This document shows, in pieces, positions 57,713-64,000 of a stretch of 64,000 bases of DNA. The translations under genes were made by a program, and so were the position numbers. The notes beneath the pieces were generated by a model, which saw only the letters and a program-made list of their open reading frames with translations, searched no databases and had not been told where the DNA came from. The first letter of the stretch is position 1; every line of letters starts with the position of its first letter. Source of the stretch: Rhodothermales bacterium (GTDB lineage Bacteria > Bacteroidota > Rhodothermia > Rhodothermales > Bin80); contig CATQHT010000003.1 of assembly GCA_958296045.1 (NCBI GenBank), positions 2,316,501-2,380,500 of the forward strand, written 5' to 3'.

Positions 57713-59455
57713 ATGGAAAGCGAGCGAGACTTTTTCCTGAAGCCAAGCAAGACCAGCCACAGGCAGTACGAAGTCATGCGCGCCGTCATCGTGGACAAGG
57801 TTCCCGTCCACCAGGCCGCCCAGCGCTTCGGCTACGCGACTGGCTCGGTACGCAACCTCTTGAAACGCCTGCGCGAGCAGCCCGAGAGCTTTAAACTGTT
57901 CTCGGATGTTAAGCGCGGGCCGAAGCCGCGCCCGGAAGAACCGCTACGCGTGCGCCGAACGCAGCGCATCTTGACGCTGCGCAAGCAGCAGAAGCTCTCC
58001 GTCACTGAAATCCAGCAGCAACTCCTACGTGAAGGTATTCAGGTCGGCACCACCACTATCGCGCAGACCATTCGCCGAGCCGGACTGCCCAAACTGCCCC
58101 GGCGCACAGCCAAACAACTTGCCGCTGCTGGCGCGGAGCGAGTGCCCGCCGCTGATCGGTCCCGCCTAGATTTGACGCCACGACGATTCCAGACACGCTT
58201 TGGGGGACTCTTCCTGTTTGCCTTCGATCTGGTGCGCATGAATCTGGACGACCTGCTCAAACAGTGCCGCTTCCCTGGCAGCAGCCGCATCCCCGCAGGC
58301 TGCGCCGTGCGCACGCTGCTTGGCATGAAACTCTGGGGGATCGGGCGCCCCGTGCACCTGATGCCCGATATCTTGGACGAAGGCATCGCCCTGTTTGCTG
58401 GACTCAACGCCGCTCCAAAGAAGTCAACGCTGTCCGCATATAGCAACCGCGTGGATCCCCCTATGGTGCCCGCGCTCATGCAGTTATGGCACCGAGCCGT
58501 GCATGACCTTGACGTGGACTTGGGTAGCGACGCCTCCTTCGATCTGGACTTCCACACCATCCCATATCATGGGGAAAACGCACTCATGCAGAAGCACTTC
58601 GTCTCCAAACGAAGTCGCCGACAGCGTGGCGTGCTGGCATTCTTGGCCCGCAATGCGGATGGACGCTACTTCGACTATGCCAACACCCGCGTGCGTAAGG
58701 AAGATCAGAACGATGAAGTGCTGCGCTTCATCGAACATTGGTACAAGCGCGCTGGACGCTATCCAAGTGAGTTGGTCTTCGACAGCCGCTTGACCACCTA
58801 CGCCAACTTAGCTTACCTAAATGAAAAGGGCATCCGATTCCTGACGCTAAGGCGGCGCACCAAGAAACTGGTGCAGCAAATCCGCAATGCTCCAGCCAAA
58901 AGCTGGCGGCGCATTCGGCTCAATAACGTCGGTCGCAAGTACCGCAATCCGCGCGTAACTGACAGCACGGTGCACTTGGATCGCTACGGAGGCAACCTGC
59001 GACAGCTCGCCATCATAGACCTCGGCCACGAGAAACCCACGCTGCTCATCACTAATGATACCAAAACCCATGCAGCAACCCTGATTGACCGCTATGCCCG
59101 CCGAATGATTATCGAAAATATCATCGCCGATGCCATCGACTTTTTTCACATGGACGCCCTCTCGGCAGCGGTGCCCTTGAAAATCGACCTCGATGTGCAA
59201 CTGACGGTTATGGCAAGCATGCTCTACCGAATCTTTGCCCACCGGGTCGGAAATGATCGTGTAAATCAAAAATCGCGTACGCTATTCCGCGACCTAGTCC
59301 AATACCGAGCAACCGTACACGTTCAACACGACCACATCACCGTCACCATGGCGCGACGCGCTCATAGCATTACCATGCGCAACACCGACTATCACGACGC
59401 TACCATGCGGATCCCCTGGCTGAATAATCTGCCACTCACGCTGCGGTTCGCCTAG
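57713..59455 (+). CDS. Large DDE transposase with helix-turn-helix N-terminus
   Basis: A 580-aa transposase. The N-terminal ~130 residues hold two helix-turn-helix-like segments (VDKVPVHQAAQRFGYATGSV; KLSVTEIQQQLLREGIQVGT). The catalytic part has SFDLDFHTIPYHGEN (first Asp region), LVFDSRLTTYANLAYLNEKG (second) and RMIIENIIADAIDFFHMD (Glu region), a layout of the IS4/IS1634-like superfamily. I cannot name the IS family. The start ATG 57713 follows an AT-rich leader with an inverted repeat. The frame is intact; a damaged homologue lies at 60247-61075. Confidence 0.8.
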   Translation: MESERDFFLKPSKTSHRQYEVMRAVIVDKVPVHQAAQRFGYATGSVRNLLKRLREQPESFKLFSDVKRGPKPRPEEPLRVRRTQRILTLRKQQKLSVTEIQQQLLREGIQVGTTTIAQTIRRAGLPKLPRRTAKQLAAAGAERVPAADRSRLDLTPRRFQTRFGGLFLFAFDLVRMNLDDLLKQCRFPGSSRIPAGCAVRTLLGMKLWGIGRPVHLMPDILDEGIALFAGLNAAPKKSTLSAYSNRVDPPMVPALMQLWHRAVHDLDVDLGSDASFDLDFHTIPYHGENALMQKHFVSKRSRRQRGVLAFLARNADGRYFDYANTRVRKEDQNDEVLRFIEHWYKRAGRYPSELVFDSRLTTYANLAYLNEKGIRFLTLRRRTKKLVQQIRNAPAKSWRRIRLNNVGRKYRNPRVTDSTVHLDRYGGNLRQLAIIDLGHEKPTLLITNDTKTHAATLIDRYARRMIIENIIADAIDFFHMDALSAAVPLKIDLDVQLTVMASMLYRIFAHRVGNDRVNQKSRTLFRDLVQYRATVHVQHDHITVTMARRAHSITMRNTDYHDATMRIPWLNNLPLTLRFA

Positions 59456-59594
59456 CTATACACGACCCGAATGTTCACATATACTTTTGCCCGTGGAAAT
59501 CTAGGCTAGGCTAGGATAGCTTTCGACTGCGGCAGGCCTACTGATCCCGGAACTGTAAGGTCTGGTTGCTGGCCAATTGAGTCCGAGTGTTCAG

Positions 59595-59840
59595 TCATCG
59601 GTACAGTCGGAAGAATCCACTCGCCACCTTGCCAGGCAACGGATCCACCAAGTCGTCCACAAAGTCGTCTGCATCAATGCTGTAGACGCGGTACCCCCCG
59701 TATGGAGACTTCTCGTATTTTGAAATCATTTTGGGCGCAATACCGCTGCGCCGTCGAACTTCTCTGAGCGCCTCGTCGAGCGTCTTGCAGTATACTGGTA
59801 TTGTCGGGTCTCCCCCAGAAGTCTGATCTGGTCCGGTCAT
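59595..59840 (-). CDS. Hypothetical small protein, 81 aa
   Basis: It starts at ATG 59840 behind a perfect AGGAGG at 10 nt spacing, ending at 59595. The sequence (MTGPDQTSGGDPTIPVYCKT; LDEALREVRRRSGIAPKMIS; YGGYRVYSIDADDFVDDLVD) is balanced and acidic, with no membrane segment or signal. I do not recognise it. It appears to be a real host gene in an otherwise mobile-element-rich stretch. Confidence 0.65.
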   Translation of the reverse strand: MTGPDQTSGGDPTIPVYCKTLDEALREVRRRSGIAPKMISKYEKSPYGGYRVYSIDADDFVDDLVDPLPGKVASGFFRLYR

Positions 59841-60240
59841 GTTTCCAAGTTCCTCCTATGAATTAGCAATACCGATTTCGAAGCCGAAGCTCTGGCGATC
59901 AAAGCAGTCAGCAGCAATCTGGTTCCCCTCCGCCACTCCAACAAAGATTGCCGCTACGCTGCTCATGACTCCAGACCATCCACTAGCCTGAATTTCCAAC
60001 TGACCTGTTGAAGTGACAGTGAAGGTGTGGTAGCGCGCTGTGGGCGGGATCTGATTAGTTATGTGTCACAAAAACGCGTTGTTATAATACTTATACCACG
60101 GCTGTATCAGCACTTCGGCCTCTGTGAAGTAACAGCTTTTGTCGTCGTATTGAAGGTCACCCGCGCGCCCTTCGGAGCAATAACCACGATCGGACTTGAC
60201 TTTGTAACCTGTACGTATTAGCTTGGGATGTTCTGCGTCA
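59841..60240. other. Gene-free stretch
   Basis: About 400 bases between the small gene and the broken transposase. No frame has recognisable similarity. An AT-rich segment with ATAATACTTATACC near 60080 may be the leader of the damaged IS. Confidence 0.4.
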
Positions 60241-60246
60241 TGACGT

Positions 60247-61075
60247 CCAAAAAAGACAAATCAAGATATCGCCCAGCTCTTCTTGAGTCCCGACAACCCT
60301 CGGCAATGGCGCTACGAGGCGCTGCGCGCCCGATTTGTAGATGGTAAACCCTGGGCCCAGATTGCTGAGCAGCTCGGGCTCAATCAAGGGACCTTGCGCA
60401 ATCTGGCCTGTGAACTGCGCAAAACCAAGGTTATCAGCCAGTTCGACGACCGGAAGACCAAGGCCCATTCCAGACGCGACGCCCGGATCATTCAGCTACG
60501 CCAGAAGGAGCAACTCTCCAATGCGGAGATTGCCGAGCGACTGAAGGCAGACAACCTAAAGCCGGAACGACCACCATCGGGCTGGTGCTCAAGAGGGCGG
60601 GATTCCCGAGCCTTCCCCGGCGCGTGGCGCGTGCGGTACCCCGGGTCATTGGTGCGGCCGAATCCGACATCCGCCAGTTCCAGATACGCGCCGACCGATG
60701 GCACACCCGGTTCGGTGGCCTATTCTTATTTGTTCGAGATCTGGCGAACGCTGCGCTGGACCGCGTTGTGGCCGACTGGCCCAGCAGCCAGAAAGTATCA
60801 GCCGACGCCATGGTCCAGGCGCTCTTGGCTCTCAAACTCTGGGGCATCGGACGACCCTACCATGGTATGCCCGACATTCTGGATCAAGGCAGTGCCTTTT
60901 TTGCTGGACTCCATGTGATGCCCAAGAAATCCACGCATACTGAGTACAGCACACGAGTGGATCGCCAGCATCTGTACACCCTGATGGATGACTGGCACAA
61001 AGTGGCCCAGAAGCTGGTGCCAGCCTCCGATGGCTCGTTCGATCTGGATTTCCACACCATACCCTACCATGGCGA
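60247..61075 (+). pseudogene. Broken homologue of the 580-aa transposase
   Basis: The N-terminal helix-turn-helix part (SPDNPRQWRYEALRARFVDG ... LNQGTLRNLACELRKTK) lacks an in-frame ATG. It shifts frame near 60570 into VLKRAGFPSLPRRVARAVPR and ends at DLDFHTIPYHGE (61075). There lineage B intron sequence replaces the C-terminal half. The junction falls just after the first catalytic Asp block. Confidence 0.8.
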
Positions 61076-61222
61076 AACCGGAAACGGGACGATCCTTTGG
61101 GAGGCAGCTCTGGAGGGTTGGAAAACCAACCGTCTGATGGACCCAGAGGAGCCGGATGCGTGGAGACGCGCACGTCCAGATCTGTGAGGGCCAGGGGGTG
61201 AGATTCCCCCGGGCTACTTGAC
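61075..61222 (+). mobile_element. Group II intron lineage B, 3' fragment
   Basis: ACCGGAAACGGGACGATCC to domain V GAGCCGGATGCGTGGAGACG and domain VI ending CTACTTGAC matches 46784-46917 closely. It contains only the end of domain IV plus V and VI. It abuts a transposase pseudogene on the left and lineage A sequence on the right. Confidence 0.75.
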
Positions 61223-61430
61223 CACAGACGTTCGCAGAAGGATCGCATGACATGGAGTAAGCTGGAGACCATGACTACATGGTGCTGGCCTGCGCTCAAG
61301 ATCAAACACCCCTGGCCGGATCAACGATATGTCGCCATGCACGCCGGTGCGACCCGAGGGAGGAGCCGGATGCGTTAACGCGCCCGTCCAGATCTGTGCG
61401 GGGGCCCCCCGGGGAAACTCGGGTCCCTAC
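61223..61430 (+). mobile_element. Group II intron lineage A, 3' fragment
   Basis: CACAGACGTTCGCAGAAGG begins the coding sequence for the last maturase residues at the same junction seen at 46918. It is followed by domain V GAGCCGGATGCGTTAACGCG and domain VI ending CTAC at 61430. It repeats the order B 3' end then A 3' part found at 46734-47422. Confidence 0.78.
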
Positions 61431-61580
61431 CGCGAGGGCGCAGCGTCAGGAAAGCGCCTGACGAGCGCTTACTCCAAAGTGTTGGAATTCTCGCCCACGG
61501 GCAGCCCGGGCGGGCGGAACAGGATGGGCCCAGACCGGTTCGCAACAGGGTTTTCACATCCAGGCAAAGACCGCCTTCGT

Positions 61581-61808
61581 ATGCCATTGCTGCTCTTGCT
61601 TGGTGCCTTGGCCATCGTAGCGGTGGCTACGCTGGTGCTGGTCTGGCAATTCGCCGATCGACGTATGAGGCCCATGCTGACTGCCGGCGAGGCCAAATCC
61701 TTCAAGGGACGGCTGGATGTGGCCGAATCTGAGCGCCAAGAGCTAAGGCGCCGGATAGAGCAGCTGGAAACGATCGCAGCAGAAGAGCCAGAGCGAACAA
61801 GATTCTAG
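61581..61808 (+). CDS. Small membrane protein with coiled coil, 75 aa
   Basis: The start ATG 61581 is preferred because the upstream frame is intron sequence. An N-terminal membrane helix (MPLLLLLGALAIVAVATLVL) is followed by a charged coiled-coil segment (GRLDVAESERQELRRRIEQL). Its layout resembles the protein at 15040-15321 and PspB-like envelope proteins. It converges on the beta-lactamase-like gene with a 16-bp gap. Confidence 0.55.
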   Translation: MPLLLLLGALAIVAVATLVLVWQFADRRMRPMLTAGEAKSFKGRLDVAESERQELRRRIEQLETIAAEEPERTRF

Positions 61809-61824
61809 CCGTCTAGTCTTCACC

Positions 61825-62718
61825 CTAATAGTCTTCGGGCCGCAGGTGGCGATGGACTATGCCCGCGAGACGGGCGCCCAAGGCCGCAGACGTACCATGG
61901 TCTTCCACGCCGCGGGTCAGGATCACCAGCACGTAGGGTCCGCCTTGGACTGGATACACTATCGATGCATCGTGGTGGATGCGCGTGATCCATCCCGTCT
62001 TGTTGGCTACGCGCGTGCCCGGCGGTAGGCCAGCCGGAACCATCTCATCAAACCTGCTGTGAAGCATCACGCTCACCATAGCACTGTCTGCCTGTGAGGA
62101 GACCGCCGTACCCGAAGCCAGACGGGCCAGAAGGTCCGCCAGCGCCCGGGCGGTGGTACGGTTGCTGAGCCCCTTGTCAAAAGCCTTTAGGTCCTCTACA
62201 CCGCGCAGCACACGCATTCCCTCAGCGCCCAGCCGGTCAGTCGTGCGCTGAATGGAGTCCGCCGACAGAAAGTCGATCAGGAGGTTTGTGGCCAAGTTTG
62301 AAGAAACGGTCATCATCTGGTAGATGAGTTCTTGCACCGTCATCTTCTCCCCTAGGCGCTCATAGATCGCATCGTCAGAGTCGTCCCCAATGCTGTACAG
62401 TGAACCGTCCACGATAGAGCGAAACGCATTTTGTACCATGAGACGGTGATCCAGCGACAGGGTCCCTTCGTTGGCACGGCGGAATGATTCAATCATGACC
62501 GGCACCTTCATAGTGCTGGCGGCATGGAATACCTGGTCCGCTCGCAGGTTGAGCTCCGTGCCCGTTGCTAGGTCCCGGATTGCAATGGCCACCTCCGCCT
62601 CGGGCACCGCCTGGATCATCGCCTCCAGTGCATCTGCCAGGGCGGGCTGCGCTGCCGTCACGCGACCGGTGGTAAGCAGCATAAGAATGCAAGACAGCGT
62701 GCGCATAATCCGGGGCAT
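61825..62718 (-). CDS. Class A beta-lactamase-like serine hydrolase
   Basis: About 297 aa from ATG 62718 (MPRIMRTLSCILMLL), with a probable signal peptide ending near GRVTAAQ, so periplasmic; the frame is open to 62754. Class A motifs: S-x-x-K as HAASTMKVPVMI, S-x-N as SSNLATNLL, an omega-loop Glu candidate in RGVEDLKAFDKGLSNRTTAR and the KTG triad in VANKTGWITRIHHD. These make a penicillin-hydrolysing or related peptidase activity likely; spectrum cannot be read. It is a solitary chromosomal gene with no AmpR-type regulator in view. Confidence 0.85.
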   Translation of the reverse strand: MPRIMRTLSCILMLLTTGRVTAAQPALADALEAMIQAVPEAEVAIAIRDLATGTELNLRADQVFHAASTMKVPVMIESFRRANEGTLSLDHRLMVQNAFRSIVDGSLYSIGDDSDDAIYERLGEKMTVQELIYQMMTVSSNLATNLLIDFLSADSIQRTTDRLGAEGMRVLRGVEDLKAFDKGLSNRTTARALADLLARLASGTAVSSQADSAMVSVMLHSRFDEMVPAGLPPGTRVANKTGWITRIHHDASIVYPVQGGPYVLVILTRGVEDHGTSAALGARLAGIVHRHLRPEDY

Positions 62719-62754
62719 ATAGGTGCAAGAAGCTGATCGGATCGCTGATAACAT

Positions 62755-63139
62755 GGCAACTTATTCGCAAGAACCGACATTCACATGGAGCTTATGTCTT
62801 AACCCACGGTGAAGTGTGCTGGCACAATAACGACGCAGACCGTTGCCTGACCGGGTTTAGGTACCGCACAACACGCAGCTGAACCGGTATCAGCGCCTAG
62901 AGCGCCTGGGGGCACAGCCGTGCAACTCGGCGATGGCGTACCGTGGTGACCAGCATAAGCCGAGCAAGAAGCAGCCAGCATTCTATGATCTCTGCAAGTA
63001 GTGAACAAGGCGGTGCCAATTACCTTACAGTGGCAGCCGTGTTGCGGCTGCGGCCCAAGCCATGACATTTAGGCGGAAACACAACGGCTGCAGGCGCTTT
63101 ATGCAGAAGCCTGTCCGGTATCGGAGGCTGGCGCACATG
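62755..63139. other. Intergenic stretch between bla-like gene and hisG
   Basis: About 385 bases. A short plus-strand frame (about 62877-63002) encodes NRYQRLERLGAQPCNSAMAY followed by RGDQHKPSKKQPA and looks like the C-terminal tail of a transposase or other gene. I cannot assign it. No tRNA or clear terminator. Confidence 0.35.
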
Positions 63140-63987
63140 TTAGATGCGACATGTACGCAGATCCATCACCAGGATGCCTTTGGCGCCCAGCACTTCCAGC
63201 TCATCCATAATCCTGTTGGCGTCGCTGCGAAGCACCATGGCCTTGATAGCTACCCACCCCTTGCGGCTTAGCGGTGCCACCGTGGGGGCCTCGATGCCAG
63301 GCGTGATGGCGCACGCCACCTCCAGAAGGCGCGAAGGACAATCATACTCCATCATGACGTAGGCGCGGGCCACGAGGATGCCGCGGAGGCGCAAAAGAAC
63401 CCGTTGTACCACCGGCTCAGAGCTGGGCCCGGATGGCGAGCCACCAGGATGGCCTCCGACGCCAAGATCGGTGTGCCGAAGACCTCCAGGCCCGCCTGCA
63501 TAAGTGTCGATCCGGTCTGCACCAGGTCGGCAATGACATCTAAGACGCCAAGCCTGACAGATACCTCTACGGCTCCGTCCAGACGCACCAAGTGCGCCTT
63601 CAGGTTGCGCTGCTCCAGGTCGCGCGCCACAAGGCTGGGAAACGTCGTGGCGATGCGCAGGCCCGCCAGATCGTTCACGGTGAGCCCCCAGCCGCGCGGT
63701 GCGGTGTAGCAGAGGCGCGCAACGCCAAAGCCCAGCGCCTCAACCTCCTGAAGCGGAATGCCGCTCTCAAGTAGCAGGTCACGACCGGTGAGCCCAAGGT
63801 CCAGCACGCCATTGCCAACATAGGTGGTGATGTCGCGCGGACGCAAAAACGAAAATGTCACGCCATGTGTGCGGTCATGCGCGGTTAGCGCCCGCCCGCT
63901 GCGACGGCAACGGTACCCTGCCGCCTCCACCAGTGCCGAGGCACCCTCGGCCAGCGCTCCCTTATTTGGCAATGCCACCTGCAGCAT
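63140..63987 (-). pseudogene. hisG: ATP phosphoribosyltransferase HisG, frameshifted
   Basis: First enzyme of histidine biosynthesis (ATP + PRPP to phosphoribosyl-ATP), long form with a regulatory domain. It starts at ATG 63987 (MLQVALPNKGALAEGA). Catalytic part: VGNGVLDLGLTGRDLL and the PRPP loop DLVQTGSTLMQAG. Near 63415 the frame is lost after ARHPGPAL and continues in another frame as PVVQRVLLRLRGILVARAY, through the HisG C-terminal domain (GIEAPTVAPLSRKGWVA, IMDELEVLGAKGILVMDL). One indel would restore ~283 residues. It may be a true mutation (histidine auxotrophy) or a sequencing error. The gene begins 13 bp from the window edge. Confidence 0.88.
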
Positions 63988-64000
63988 GGTGCGGCGCCGG

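Noticed and set aside
61329-61580. N-terminal extension of the small membrane protein at 61581
   Set aside because: The preceding codons are read from intron domain V/VI sequence; the hydrophobic helix starts directly at ATG 61581.

Overview
The window (~57% GC by eye) is a small set of ordinary chromosomal genes embedded in a very dense mosaic of insertion sequences and group II introns. The host genes are a 968-aa single-chain gcvP, an SLC12-type cotransporter, creD, rnc, an actinobacterial-type glycogen synthase, hisG and a chromosomal class A beta-lactamase-like gene. Together they would fit a Bacteroidota/Rhodothermota-like bacterium, but the sequence does not prove this. Some genes carry good Shine-Dalgarno sequences (e.g. 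AGGAGG upstream of 59840 and 20863). The many broken genes suggest relaxed selection or a recent population bottleneck.

Layout. 1-5.5 kb: a type III restriction-modification locus (mod-res) dismantled by an IS21-family and an IS1634-family insertion, next to an IS1595 relic. 6.1-15.3 kb: the intact host block (SLC12 transporter; glycogen synthase; a minus-strand rnc-gcvP-creD operon; a PspB-like small membrane gene). 16-21.1 kb: a DNA methyltransferase-HNH fusion gene split by a 3,260-bp element carrying two unrelated transposases (DDE plus IS110). 21.1-26.3 kb: two tandem copies of an unusual two-gene IS256-like element. In each copy a catalytically dead transposase paralogue overlaps the start of the transposase by ATGA. 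An IS3 element sits inside one copy. 26.8-30.0 kb: a second, nearly identical copy of the two-transposase element, inserted in an IS66 relic. 30.5-32.3 kb: an intact ATPase-PIN two-gene module that looks like a defence or toxin system. 32.4-39 kb: IS1380, IS21, IS30, IS66 and IS256 debris plus one membrane-anchored host-like gene. 39.2-41.5 kb: a decayed IS1634 copy. 41.6-49.2 kb: a nested or tandem array of group II introns of at least two lineages, with a 295-bp MITE derived from the IS1634-family element. 49.3-50.5 kb: an orphan AAA ATPase. 51-56.2 kb: another IS1634 copy beside an IS whose transposase is fused to a DruA-like (DUF4338) domain. 57.7-61.4 kb: one intact and one broken copy of a large DDE transposase, the latter truncated by intron sequence. 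61.6-64 kb: host genes again (small membrane protein, class A beta-lactamase-like protein, frameshifted hisG).

The most interesting system is the two-gene IS256-like element. A transposase-fold protein that has lost all three acidic catalytic residues is encoded upstream of, and translationally coupled to, the transposase in two diverged copies. Precise 4- or 5-bp target duplications show which elements landed where, and several insertions can be reversed in silico to restore reading frames (mod, the methyltransferase, the dead paralogue).
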